Shown here: piece by piece, positions 24,788-38,100 of the stretch
How the letters are laid out: every line of letters begins with the position of its first letter
Position numbering within the stretch: position 1 is the stretch's first letter
Assembly: GCF_021155775.2 (NCBI RefSeq)
Contig: NC_060235.2
Span: 795,501 to 859,500, forward strand
Reading direction: 5' to 3'
Length of the DNA stretch: 64,000 bases
DNA from: Neodiprion pinetum
Lineage: Eukaryota > Arthropoda > Insecta > Hymenoptera > Diprionidae
Notes under the pieces: model-generated
Database searches by the model: none
Told to the model about the DNA's origin: nothing
The model's input: the letters and a program-made list of their open reading frames with translations, nothing else
Made by a program: the position numbers and the translations under genes

Positions 24788-27700
24788 ATTCGATCGCTTT
24801 CAGTTTTCTTTCTCGACCCGGCTGAGTGTTCGATCAAGTTCGAAGTAACATCTGAAACACAAATGCGACGGTGTGTGTAACTCGTCCACGAGGCATACCC
24901 ACGTACAGACGGTATTCGAAGAAATGATAAATGGCCAATGAAAAGAAAGACCAAGAAGGAAAGGCGAACGACAACGAGATGATAACGCCGCTTCTATCGT
25001 CCTGGCTTCGATACCCGCCACGCAGCCACTCGCTGCCTCTTCGGATGATAATGATAATTAAAAGAAGAAGAGAGCGAGAGATCATTAGCTGCCGCTGCAG
25101 ATATTAGCCGATCGATTTCTTCGCCATCTCGCAATATCGCGGCAGTATATCGTTATTCGTTTTCGCGGTACCCGGTTTATCGCTGATTCCGCAAACCGAA
25201 GCACGATTCCAATTTTTCCCAACCCTTGCTGTATATATAATGTCCCTATGGATACGTATTATATTTACACACGCGCGAAAAGTTCCGCACTTGTTGAAAT
25301 TACACGCACACGGTCGAGGGTTTGTTCGCAACGCTTGTCAGGACCGACCGTACAACTTATTACAAGACACCGATTATCACAACTTCCGAAGGGAAACGAT
25401 CAAATATTGACTCGGGTTATCGATAAGCTGACAAAGAGTTCTTTCGAATGACGCGTGGAAAAGTGATCGCTTCCACTTTTTATTGTCTGTATGTACAGAC
25501 CTATCGCAAAACTCAATTTTCGCGTATGTTATTTGGATAATATTTGTCTTGGCAAAAGTTTCCACTTCATCTATCGACACATTTATCTCCAGTGCCGAGT
25601 AACGGATAATAATTTATACTGTAACCGCAGATGTTTTGTACAAAGACTGAAAGTATTCTTCTGGTCAAGTTGTCTTTCCGTAAAATTTTACCGAATCGGG
25701 TTGAAAAATGAATGCAGAGGATAGCGAAAGAATGTTTTGAAGAAAAAAATAAAAATAGTAACATCGTAGAATTTAAAACGTACAAGTGCATAAGTTTAAA
25801 ACTTAATCGATCTCCGTTGGAAATAAGTACTCGGTTGACGGATAAGGCGGATCAGAAAACGCCAAGTTTTATTCTCGCAGATAGAGGGAATCCTAAAGAA
25901 ATATTACAGGAAAAAATGTCGAACCCCTTAAGAAGAAGCATAAAGCTGAGCTAACCTTTGCCGTTTTTGAATAATATATAATACGTAGTAGCCGAGCAAA
26001 GTGTCGGGGAGACGGTATGAATGTGTATGAAGTCTAGAACAGGTTGGCGCAGAATGGGATTCCCCGTTTCTTAGGAGTTCCCTCATCCCACCGAAACGAT
26101 TCACAAATCTCTTTCCTTGCCCGAACGGAGTAGGAACGGGAATAGGTACGTATACGTATATAAGGCGCGGCATGAGATTCCGCAGCTCTTATATTCCCAG
26201 CGGGGAATTAATTGCAGGGTATAAAACGTGGATTCAAATTCGCGACTCAAAGAAGAACCGCGAGCGGCGAACTTCCTTTTCCCCGTCCCAACCTCGGTCA
26301 CCCTTTTGCTCCTCTAAAGGGAAAACCGTTTTCCTAAGATGCTCCTCTCGTTCCAGACGACGACGTCGCAGATTATTCTCAATCAGATTCCGTAATTGAT
26401 TTCGGCGCATCTCTTCGCCCCGACTTTCACGCTCCGACGATTCTGCCCTATACCCTAGGTATTATACATGTAAAACTGTATTCCGAGTATCAGCACTATC
26501 GATAGACTCGCTAATACCCGGCAATCGCAATCGTCTTTCGTCCAAAGTCCTTTCTCCTCCGTTAAAATTTTGTCGGTGAAAAATTTCCCAAGACGCCGCG
26601 AACTTGCTCGAGGAATTTAGATCGATTTTTTTTTTTTTTTTTTCTCTGCTTCTCCGGTTGATAACTTTGAGTTTTTTTCCGGGAATTCACGGGAAAACGC
26701 ATCGGACTTCCGGTATGTGTTTTTTACAGGTATACCTTTATACCAGGCGAGGGCAGGCGGAAGAGTCGTTGAAACTTTTGCATCAGGAAATTCTTTTCCA
26801 CGGTTACAGAAAACTTCTTGTATAACGTAGGTACACGGAGAGGAGAGAGTTTCGGGGCAGCGTTCTTCGCGAAAAGTAACTTCCTCGCCTCGCGGTTCTT
26901 CTCCTTTTTTTTTTCAAACGCTTCGCGCATTCCGCCGATTCCACGAGTATTTCATCCGCTTCATTGCACTCGAATTTCACCTGTCGTTCGAAGAAACTCG
27001 TGTACAATTAGTATAAGGTGAAAATGAAACGGAGGGAAAGAGAGACGCTAGAAAATGAAAGTCACCGACTAATCGACACAACGCGACTTGTAATTAATCC
27101 GTCGAAAGTCGGCCTTTGAATGAAAAACAAATTTGCCGCGAACATTTCGTCGTGGGTACTAAGAACGTGACTAATAAAACTAGATAAAATTAACATAAAC
27201 AGGAATGAAAAACAGTTTGATTTATGAAATATCTCGAGGTGGAGCGGCACCGGCGCGCCTTCTGCTCCCGGTAAGCCGTGAAATTTATCGTCCATAAAAT
27301 GAGCCAGCAAAGTCGGATGCCGGGAATCCGCAGCGCTTCTTCTTCTACGGTAGCGTCGTCAGGATCGTGATGCCGCGAAGGTATTTCGCGATATTTAACG
27401 CGAAGTTCGTGTTCCACTCCTCGAATCCCCCTCTCTTCTCCGGATAATGCTCTCGCCCTGTTTCCTTTTCTAAATCAGCGAAGAATTCAGGCCGAGACTC
27501 GATAAATCCCGATCGGATAGACCGGAGCAATGTTGCTTTTCTCGGGGCACGTGGACCGCCACCGGCGACCTTTACGACGTCAATATCTGCGACGAGCCGG
27601 AGGTGCAGGCTCTCTTACCATCCGTCGTAAATCACGTTTCAGTGGGTTCCGTCCGTAGGCATCACTCGACCTCGCTCCGCGACCTCCGACTTCGGATCCA

Positions 27701-27924
27701 TACCGGGATCCGAGAGCTTCCCGCTTCCTTGCTGCTCCTCGACCACGCGATATCACCGGACAAGAAAAATTCACTTCTTCCGAGTAACGTGAGAATTTTT
27801 ATCTGAATATGTTAGGAACAAGGTTTACCGCGATATAAATGAGATTGGAATATTTTAGATACGAATAGATTTATTGTAATACGAGTTTTTTTTAACAACA
27901 ATGAGGTTACGCGTAGCCTTACAG
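24788..27924. other. Non-coding stretch, no gene recognised
   Basis: No conserved coding sequence. A TATA-like string (GTATATAAGG) at about 26156-26165 has no recognisable gene after it. Poly-T runs occur near 26627-26643 and 26908-26916. Confidence 0.45.
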
Positions 27925-27926
27925 TA

Positions 27927-28299
27927 CACTGGTCAGCAAACATTTTGTAGCAAGGAAGGTGCTTGCTAATTTTCAAATACCTGTCTTCCCTCATTATAAT
28001 ACCATATTTATTTTGATTTAATCAGTTCCAGTTTTTCTGTCACAGCTACTAACGGTAAAATTTAATGTGGTTGTTATTTATTGTAACTAATTAACTGGTA
28101 TTTATTGTAAATTACAAAACACTTTGAATCAAGAAAGGTGAGTCAAAACCATAGACAATAAATTTAAATGGTAGTAGATGTAACAGCAAAATTAGACCTG
28201 ATCGAATGAAAATAAATGTTAGTATTATAATGAATGTTGATTACAGGTATTTGAAAATTAGTAACCACCTCCCTTATTAAAAAATTTCGTTGACCAGTG
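27927..28299. mobile_element. 373-bp MITE with TA target duplication and CACTGGTCA termini
   Basis: The left end CACTGGTCAGCAAACATTTT and the right end (reverse complement CACTGGTCAACGAAATTTTT) form an inverted repeat of about 58 bp that includes TAATTTTCAAATACCTGT near its inner edge. TA flanks both sides (27925-27926 and 28300-28301). CACTGGTCA-like ends with TA duplication fit the Tc1/mariner group. The interior is AT-rich with no coding frame. Confidence 0.85.
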
Positions 28300-28301
28300 T
28301 A

Positions 28302-31239
28302 TTCGACCGACATCCGGGTACAGGGAAAAATTGAAGTCGCAAAGGCTAAGCGGAATCCAGCATGATTATAATTTATGCCCGACCACCTGGCCCGGAATAG
28401 GTAGAAAGTGTTGCGATTTATTGTTCTGAATAATTACGAAAACCTGTAGGTATTCGTCCCTGTCGTCCACCTGGATTGAATTATTTAGCATAATTTTCAC
28501 CTCCGCTGCATGGCGCAAGCTGTCCCTGTTTGTTTTAGGATCGGTAAACTTGCGGTTTCTTTCGCAATGTGCCGCTGTTTTTTAAATAATTATTATTATT
28601 GTTGTTGTTATTATTATTACTGACCGCAGTCTTGGCTCCGATTGGCCAACGCCCATCGACCGCCGCAGATGTTATCTCGGGGTAATTTTCTCCATTCGAC
28701 GAATTTGTTCGTTGCGGTGTACGCCAGGCACATCGCGTTGCACAATGGAGCGTGGAGAAACGAAATCGCTATTCAAATCTAACGCGTAGCTGCGCAGGTA
28801 GAAATTCGGAGTTAGCAGAGGAGAGCGACTCGTCGTCGTCTAGCCTGTTGACTCGCACTCGAGTGGCCGATGCACGACCCCCCTCGAGCATGTCGACAAG
28901 TGTTTGTCCATTAGACATCCCGGAGACGTTTTAGTCACCGATATTCCTAGGCGATATTTCTTAGTCGTGCCGCCGCGCAAGAAACCTGTTTTCCAACGCG
29001 GAATTCGTAATGAGACACTTGCGCTCGCTCGGCCGATTATTTCAAGCAGTGAGCGACCTCCGATGTAAAAAGTAGGTGCATGTTTCAACGATGCGGATCG
29101 AGGGCGTGGGCCGCTGATTGTTATTAAAATTCACGCGATACGCGGTGTCCTTGCGAAAGGCTACGAGAGATGCGGATACACGTGTGCCGGCAGACCGTTG
29201 CGTATACGTATAATAGGCGGGCGGGTTTTACGATTATTATAATTAAAAGGGATGAAGCACTAATTACTTTGTAATGGAAGCGAGGCAATGGCGGCAAGGA
29301 ACGCGCCGTTTCGGCACGGCGATAATAAAAACTCCGGCGAGGGGGTTAGTGCTCGAGGGTGTAAAGGGAAGGGCATCCCGGCCGCGTGACCACCGCCTAG
29401 GAATAACGTCGACCAAAACGAGCCGCGGCGCCGCCGTTTCCCTCTTTCATTTCTTCTTCCCGCCGCAGGAAGACGCCCCAACGGCAATGGGTCAATGCTC
29501 GAAGTCGAGTCCCGAGTTACCGGGCTCGGTTCAAGACCCCCGCGCAACCCCAACTTGGGCAATTGAGTCATTTTCAGCTAACCACTGCCGAGAGAGTTCG
29601 CGTGATCAGATAGCGATCGTCTCTCGGACGCGAATTAGCCATCGTACCATTAATTATTCAATTTAACCCGGCGGGCCGGCCGGCTTTTCGTCAATTGCGG
29701 TTATGCACGTTATCTCGGTGAAATTAAACGGACGATTTTTACGCGGCGAGGTGAAACGCGAAGCTTCCGCCGAAGCCGACACCCGGGCACGCGGTAAGAA
29801 TACACCCTGCAAAGCCGCGCTGACTTTGCCCCGGTTTTCACGAGCACCACCGACTGGAACGGTAATTTGAACGGTTGTCGTTTCCCGACATTTCCCTCCG
29901 GAGCACTTCCGTCGACGAGGCGAAGAGCACCGGGTCACGTGAATCCGCCTGACCGAACCGCGGCTTTACATTTCCAATTTCCACTGTATTTTGATATCAG
30001 TCTCGAGGCTGCGGTATTTACTCCTTTGCTTCGACTCCCTCTGTTTCTACTCCTCTTTTAAAACACACGCCCATGCCCAGTCAGCGAAATATATCGCCAA
30101 CTTTTTCGTGCGAGTAGAAGCGAGACGATCTCGTGATTCTCAATGTTGAAGAACTCGAGCTGCGCTGTTTTTTATTTATTTATTTATCGAACCAGTAAAA
30201 TTTACATATAACAATTGAAGAATCGTCGAGTAAACTCCAGATAGATAATCGATGTCACCTGTTCGTGGCTTGGTACGGAAGCTTAAAGAAAAAAAAAAAA
30301 AAAAAACAACAACCATTACCTTACGATAAGTGAACATCCTTGTAATTATATTTATCACATTGTAGTTTGGTAAGATTTAACAATTCAATGACACCAAATT
30401 ATTTACTTTAATTTTCATTGAACTTTCGTTATTTAAGGTTTCGAGTTCAATTCGAAGTCCGTTGTACTCGCGTGTCGTTTCATACGTGACGGTACAAAAA
30501 CAGCGAAAATAGAAGAGCCGGGAATCGTGGAAGTTTGGCCGGCTTTCGCCGCAGCTGGTCCTTTGACCGTGAGACGAGTTTTCCCGGTGTATGACTAACA
30601 GTTTGCGGAAAGTAAGGTTTTCTCGAGTTAATCAGGGAGCGCGGCGGATCGCGGGCACGACGCCGGCCGCCTTTCATGTGGGCGGATGGGCAGATTTTGG
30701 GGGAAGGGGAGGGCAGGGGGATTGCGTTGAAGGGTAGTAAATATGCCCGGGGGTCGGTGGAGCACGTGTGTTCGGAGCTTGACCGGCCTTCTTCTCACTC
30801 CTTTACCCTCGTCACACTACACGCGGCCCTCGTCGAGCTGCGTGAATTGCAAATACAATTTTGCGCGCCGGGAATTCTCGTAAAATTCACCTCTCGGCGG
30901 AAAATTATTATTTCGGCTACCATGGCCGCGAGCTTCTCTCGCAAATCTAAAAATTAAAAACAAGACCGAAGCATCGAAAATTTTCACCCTCTTTTCAACC
31001 CCCGCAGCTCACCGACGCTAACGCAACCTCCGCCGGACGACGGGTGACAACTGCAGCTGCCCTCGGATATGCTTTGCCCTTTGACCCGGATGATCGCTGT
31101 GGCCGTGAGGGACGGGCTGAAAGGAACCTCGATGCCGACGATGAATCCTGCACGACTGCACGAGAAAGTCTAACGCACGTGGGTATAGCTCGTGATATGG
31201 AAGCATAGAATGCCGTGAGCAATAAATAGTTTACGCGAC
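28302..31239. other. Non-coding stretch, no gene recognised
   Basis: No supported exon. An ATT/GTT trinucleotide tract lies near 28590-28620 and a poly-A run near 30291-30306. Several 80-130-codon frames at 29.2-30 kb lie in GC-rich sequence on both strands and show no domain. Confidence 0.45.
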
Positions 31240-31865
31240 ATTGCTTAATTCTCAAGCAAAAGGGAGTCTCGTAAACAATATTGAATACTTTATGATAAGA
31301 TGAAAATTTGAAAAAAATTGGCCACAATAAAGGCGGTAAGAAAATTAAATTTGAATAATAACGATGCCTAAAATTTCTCAACAAATTCTTTAGACAAAAA
31401 ATTGTTTAACAAATTTTCAAAGAATGTTTTTTATTTTTCTGGTGAAATGGATTCATTTATTTTTCTGAATACACATGAATTTTTGAAGGTATTTTTCTTA
31501 TTATTATGAAATTTCCGTTTTCAAAATTTTTTTAATTATGACAAATCGAGGAAGAGTCGTAAATTTTACATACATTTTCGTAAGAACGTTGTATATTACA
31601 AATACAATTCAAAGTTTCAAAATAATGAGAAAATTCTTTAAAAATTCATGTGTATTCAGAAAAATCAACAAATTCATTTCACATTACAAAAAAAAAAAAA
31701 CATTGCCTAAAATTTGCCAAACAATGTTTTGTTTACACGATTCATTGATCATCAAATTTAATTCTCTCATCGTCTTTATCGCGGTCGACTTTTTTCCGAT
31801 TTTCATCTTATCGCAAAGTATTCAATACTGTCGACGAGACTGACTTTTCGCTGAGAATGTACAGC
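31240..31865. mobile_element. Palindromic (foldback) element, about 620 bp
   Basis: The left arm contains ATTGAATACTTTATGATAAG followed by ATGAAAATTTG. The right arm carries the inverse with scattered mismatches (reverse complement ATTGAATACTTTGCGATAAG, then ATGAAAATCGG). Matching also covers the GAATTTAAT-type block, the TTTGTTTA/TAAACAA block and the ACACATGAATTTTT/AAAAATTCATGTGT block on either side of the centre near 31540-31570. Arms are roughly 270-300 bp. I could not identify a target duplication and the outer limits are uncertain by about 15 bp. No transposase. Confidence 0.7.
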
Positions 31866-34453
31866 CAGTACATCCGAAATGCGATTAAATATTCAGCCTC
31901 AAGTTCCGTGGCGTCCTTTCAGCTGAACAAAAATGCAGACAGAAGCGCGGATGGTGCAACAATCAAAATTACTCGTCGACGGCGTTCTCCGGCATTCCAT
32001 TTCCCGCTCGGAGTCATAATCAGGGCGTGAAAATCTGTCGGTGTAAAAATTAGACCTCATCGTTGCGCAAGGAGCTCCCCAAGGCTTGGGGGAAGTTTAT
32101 ACGAGCTCCGGGCTGAGCCGAGCTCTTATCTCCGAGGGATGCCGAATTTTCGGAAGGAAATCCCGCTGACGATACATTAACGCCGCCGTGCAAGGAAAAC
32201 CCTCGCGAGCAGTTGGGTGTCAAAAGACGTAAAGAACTGACCCGCGCGTGCTAATATACCGTATAAACTCCCCACTTTGGCTGTAACTGTTGCCCATGTC
32301 GTCACGTTTTTACAGCCTCGTATCCTGCCGGACCCTTTATGAATCTACAGGACTTTCCCCTGCGCTCGAGATCGCGATGATTGCGGTTTGCGTGACCCTG
32401 TTCGACCGTCTCTTTCGCCACCTTGGAGAGCGGGTGTCGAGGAGGCGTTCTCGTACCAACTTATCTTCATTTTATTTACCGGCGGTGTTTCTTTTTCAAC
32501 TTGTTGGGCGGAAAACGGAGAAGGGGGGGGGGGGGAGAGGGAGGAACGGAGGCAAATTCCCGAAGGAGCTGTGGAAGGGCTGAACGTCGAGGCCTCGTAA
32601 TGCAGGACGCACCAGACCGCAGGAGCATCTAGGACCACTTTCACTTCATCGAGGGTCCCCGACTCCGGCACTCACCCTGACTACCCTTTGCTAATAATAT
32701 ATTTGTCCCGGGGGCGTCGCTAAGCGTCGCCATACCGGCGTCTAGCCTCCGTTGATGGAGGTGATACCATTATCTTGGCCCCGCAGCTTTCCTCCAACTT
32801 CCATCCAACTTTCCTGCCCACCCTGCTGCCAAACTTTAACTTCAATTGAAGTATGGGTCAGCCGCCAGGGCCATCCCTCAAATTTAACGGCTTTCTCGCG
32901 ACTCACGGATCTCCGACGTCGGAAGCGCGAAAGGAGCAGAGAGCTCGGTCCGACGATTGAATTCCAACAACGGTAACCGTGTGGTTGCGTGCCGTGTTTG
33001 CAGGTGAGCGTTAAGGAGAAATGAAAGTGATTCGAGTGACTCGTCTCAAGGTGATCTCGCTGCGGAAAATTTGGCGAATTTGAAAAGGAGCCGGAGTCTG
33101 CGGATTAACGAGAGAGTTGGGAGGATTCGCAAAAGCGTACGTGAGCCGGTTCTGACTTTATTCGAAGGAAGAGCAACGAGCCGAGGAATGCTGGAAACTA
33201 GTGGGTAGCCGACGACTGGAAGGAGCGAAATCCGGCGCCGCTCGCCCGCTTGGGAAATTCGAAGACTATCCGCGCCAGCGTTGCTGGATTCGCGATGTAG
33301 CCTCTGTGCAGGATCAAAAGTGTAAAGCGAGCGCTCCTCTTAACCGTCTCATCTTCTCCTCTTTTTCTAAGCGGCGAAGCCTTGAACTTTGGCAGATTCT
33401 CATCCTCGCGGAGCTTATGGATCTATATTGATAGCGGGATAAACTCTCCGTGACATCGGTGTCGCGCTTGGATTCTCCGTTTCGGATTGAAATCGATGGA
33501 ATAAAATGCGAATCGACGGGCCCACTTCTGACACCAAATTTAAAGTCACCTTACGAATACTCGGGCGAGGTGATTCGCGCGATGTCTTCTTATTCCCCTG
33601 CCCAAGACGGAGGATCATGGGCACCCTCGGTGTTCCCGCATCCTTAAGAAGAAAAACATTCCCATTCGGATGACAAATTTGGCAACATTTAAGAAGGTAC
33701 ATAGATCTCCGGACGTTATCTGCTTAATTAGTGTCGTTTCTGCGCACTGCTTTGCCAGGCGCACCCGTTTTGTCCAAGTTTGCAATGAATCTGCGAATTG
33801 TGTTGCTGGGATGACAAATGACAGGAGCGGGGTCTAATCGCGGAGCCATCTTACATCCTGCGCGGCAGCCATTACGATCCCGTCGGATAAAATTTTTAAC
33901 TAAGGGGGCTACCGACTGTGTTTTTTTCTCGCCGTGTCACTCTTTTCATTTCTCTCTATCTTTTACGAAATACTTATAGTGGCACATCTTCGAGGAGTAT
34001 TTATTTATGCCCCCCCTCCGGATGCGGCGGTTATAGTGGCTCGGGCAGAGAGACTTGGCCTCATGAACTGTTAATTGCTTTCCCTAACTACTGTTTTCGG
34101 AGAGCGTTGAGGAATGCTCAAGCAATGGAACGAGGCTGTTCTATATTCGGGGCGCGGAGCCGGGGTTTCAAGAGCCGTGCCACGGCTTGCTCGCGAATTT
34201 CCTTTTCTCTCCTCTCCTCTCCTCTCGTCTCCTCTCGTCTCCTCCGCTCTCCCGCGTTTCTGCTCCTCGCCCCGTCGCGTCGCCCACTCACTAGCGTAAA
34301 GTAATTTTACACCTGGGTGCCTCGTGGCTCATAGCTGATTATTATCGCGTCTAGAAGTTCATACTTCGTCTCGCAAGGGAGGAAGACGCCCGTCTACGGA
34401 TCCCTCCAGCGCAACGTCTCGCCGCGTTGCCCTTGATAAAATAAATAATCACT
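31866..34453. other. Non-coding stretch, no gene recognised
   Basis: No conserved exon seen. A G-run lies at 32525-32536 and the third CTCTC tract at 34205-34243. Confidence 0.45.
34205..34243. repeat. CTCTC pentanucleotide tract (locus 3)
   Basis: Tandem CTCTC units with CGTCT variants. Same unit as the tracts at 3815-3858 and 10711-10766. Confidence 0.9.
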
Positions 34454-35123
34454 AAAGGACCCGCAGAATCCTTGTGGAAATTGGATCGCGGTCGAATTGG
34501 CTGGATTTTCGGTATTTTATAGTGCATATCCCTTCGGTCAAAAGTCCTTATGGACACAAGTCCCAAAAATCAGTAGTTTCCAAGGTATAGGCTTGGGAAA
34601 GGGGGTGTACGGATTTTTTCATATCTATGGATTACAAGATTTTTACGAATTACAAAGCTTCAAGGGGGATTTGAAATCAAATATATCACTCGAAAACTGC
34701 ACAGCCTATTCGGAGAGACTTCGCACAGGCGTGAAAAACAGGAAAAGTCGATTATCGAAAGAGTCGGAGGGTCTCGTTCTTCACGCGAAATCCGACGTTG
34801 CAGCTCCTTCCGGTAAACCGGCGAGTTCACGGATGGAATCGATGCGTCGATGGAATCAATCGCAGCTTTCTGCCTATCCGTGATAATCAACCGTGAATTT
34901 TTTTGACTGATCTGTTTGATTTCAAGTTCGTGAAAATCGCGACATCCACGGATATCAAAAAATCTGGACACCTTTCTTTGAAAGCCTGTATCTCGGAAAT
35001 GACTGATTTTCCGGACTTGTGTCCGTGAGAACTTTTGATCGTGAGGATGTGTAATATAACATACTGAAAATCCAGCCAATTCGACGAGGAAACATTTTCC
35101 ATGAGAATTCTTCGGGGTCCTTT
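34454..35123. mobile_element. Palindromic (foldback) element, about 670 bp
   Basis: Left-arm words such as GTCGAATTGGCTGGATTTTC, GGACACAAGTCC and GGATTTTTTCATATC recur inverted in the right arm at 34.9-35.12 kb (reverse complements GTCGAATTGGCTGGATTTTC, GGACACAAGTCC and AGATTTTTTGATATC). Each arm is at least 200 bp. The outer edges AAAGGACCC (34454) and GGGGTCCTTTCG (to about 35124) also pair. About 250 bp of non-palindromic sequence lies in the centre without a domain. No target duplication could be assigned. Confidence 0.75.
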
Positions 35124-38100
35124 CGTACGCTGCTAAAAGAACCAAGTTTCTCGTAATCCTTGGATCAAAACACCCGGAACATCGGTCACGAATCATATCG
35201 CCTACTCGACTCAGAACCAGTAAAGCGTTTTAAGCTCAAGATTAGGGGGTGGAGGCTGAACAGTCGCGTGATAGTAGAAGAGGCGGGATCTCGAAGTTCG
35301 GGCGACGGAATTCAGGCATTCGCTCGCAGCTAGGCGGGCAAGTTAACTTGACCATAGCTCCGGACCTCATAATTTCGAGTCGGTCAAGACGAGCGCCGGT
35401 TTCCGGTTGGAGTGGGCGCGGAGACCGAGTTCGGAGAAACTAGTTACCCCGGAGTATAATGGGAAACTTGGGTCTCGGCGCGTGCAGGGAACTCGTCCCG
35501 TAGCCGGCGAATCCTGTAGGACGAGAGGCCGTCGTGCGGTTATGCGGCTCGGTAATTTACCCACCTCTCGCGAATTCGAGGGTGGCTGCTGCTCCTCCCG
35601 AGGAGTTGGGCCACCTCCGCGAATCCGTTCCCGAGGGAGGCGTCGCTCCGTATTACAGGTGAAGTTCCCTCCTTTCTCCCTCAGGATGTAGCGTCTGCCC
35701 TGCAAGGGATGACGACGAATACGACGTTGATGTCGACGTTGCCGCTCGAATCGCCTGACCGTATTTGCAATCTGAATACTGGCAAATTTCCATGCTGATT
35801 ACGGGGAGGGGGGAGGGGGGAGGTGAAGGAGGTACAAAAATTCTGAAATGTTGTCGAAACCATAAATATCAAAGCCCTCGAACTCAAATTGCTTCGAGTG
35901 TTTTCATTTTACAAAAAAAAATCCTAAAAATAGGTACGATTTTAGCATCGGTAGCATCTCGTCGCATCGGTTCTCGAATTGGATCCGCATGCTTTGGTTC
36001 TTCGGCCGCGTTTCCGGGGGGTAGAAATCCGTTATTTTCAACAGCTAATAACTCAGCCCGTGCAGCTAGGAGAAGCGCATAGACGGAGAGAGTCAGGCGC
36101 AGCTGTAATGGATAGTTTCACGGCGTAGGCAAACAAGTTAATTGGGATAACGCTATCGGGGTGGAAATTTATCAGGAGCTATGGCGAAAGCGGCCTCCCT
36201 ATTCGTGCGTGCACTTTCAATGAAAATTCACTCCGTTGTTTGGAAAATCGGAAAGTTCAAACAGGCCAGGCGACGCGCGCGACGCACGTTCGTCGGCTTA
36301 ATCGCCGTCCAAAGCCGAGCGACCGCTGCCTAGTGGATCCCAATTTACTGTCACCACCACTGTTTTGACTTTGGCTTTGACGAGGAGATTTGCGACCAAG
36401 AGCTCGAGCGATTCGTCCCCTCCCCCCTCGCCACGATCCTGGCGGCGACCGCTGGCCGCCCATAATTCAGAATCGATTAACGCGGCAAATACAAGGAACG
36501 TGACTTCGTGTTCCAAACACGCCTTCTAATCGTTCGACCGTTATCGCCAACGTCTTGACTTTCAAACATTTTCGCGTTGGTATAACGGCTGTTCGTGACC
36601 ACGCAGGGGTCACAACGCGGACCCTGATTACGTCGGCGGGTTTGGGTCTTCCGAGGGAAAAAAGGAACGGCCGGGATCGAGGCTGACTTTGTACTCTTCG
36701 AAAATTCCCAACGCGCGTATACGGATTTCGGAGAGTGCGAATAGCGAAACGGCACGAGGAAGCGGCGGAGTGGAGGCTCAATGGGATTGGAATATATTAG
36801 ATCGAATGGATCCGATGAGCATTTGGTTGTGCTTCGGGGGGCGAGGTGTCCCTTTGATATGCAAAACAATGTCACCCCACTTTCCCCGTCGATAATGTTG
36901 CATTTCAAACTTCCATTAAGCACTTAAAAGTAACCTCGTTATCGGCTCGCCTGATATGCAAATACACTCTTGTATACATTCGCAAGAATAAACTTGGCGG
37001 ATTTGTAAATTGATCAAATTCTTTCCCATTTACATACCGGATCCTCCCCCCCACCCAGACCGCAAAATTTCCCCTGTGAAATCTGTTCGGCAAAGTATCA
37101 ATACCCGCTACGCTTCGTTCGTACGCGGCTGAAAAGCGCATCGAAACGAAAAGTGATCGAGCTTGCGGAATTTCGTCGGAATCAAAAGTTCGGGGTGTAA
37201 AACTTCGCCTTTCACCCCTGGTCGTAAACCCGCTCGAAATTGCAACGGTCACTTCTACGTGGGGTCGAAAATTGTGCGTTTTCCGCTTCGGCGCAGCGCG
37301 ACAACGATGACGGGGTTTTACGACCGGAGGAATCCCTCCCCGCGATTCCGCAAGGATAAACTGAAACCGGGAAGCGTGTCCGGCGCTGACGACGCCGGGG
37401 ACGCGGTCTTTGAACAATTATTTATGACAATCACTCGTGGCGAATTAATCCGGGCCCCGTTGTAAGTAAATAAGCTCCTTCGAAATCAACGCTCGGAGTC
37501 GGTGGCGGCCACGCCGTCCTGACGAGGGTACAGGATTACCTACGCACAGGGGTACCAGACGATATAAATTAACTAACTGCCTAGCCGAGCTCTGCCCGGC
37601 CATAGACGTGCAATTTGCCGGGGCTCGAATGCCGGCCACTGATAAACAGTAATTTGCATTGCAACTGAGGTCTGAACTAGGTAACTACCAACATAAATAT
37701 CAGAGAAATCTTCCCCGGGTTTGCGCAAACATTTCGAGAGCCCCTCACCGGCGTCGATTTACCGAGCTCGGAATAATCATTACTGCTGCCGGAAACGTAT
37801 GTACACCTCCTTTAAATCACTTTATCCAAAATTTATGGAAACACCGCCGGGGGCGACTCGATCTGACGTACCGATTAATTTCCTCGCGATTTTTCAACCC
37901 TCGGGTTTGACGGAGGAATCGTGACTGCGGAAACCTACCGTCTCGCGAAAACAGAGACTGATTAATTTCATTTGTTCGTTACTTTTCAATTTCTTATTCT
38001 CAATGTTGTATCGAAAGTTTAAATTAACCCCGTGCAACGGCGTCGGTCGCGGGAAAGGTGGAAGAGAGAGAGAAAAGGAAAATTGCAACCCTTCGAGATT

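Noticed and set aside
36905..37417. 170-codon minus-strand frame
   Set aside because: Arg/Phe/Gly-rich composition with no family resemblance or splice evidence; probably chance in CG-rich DNA.
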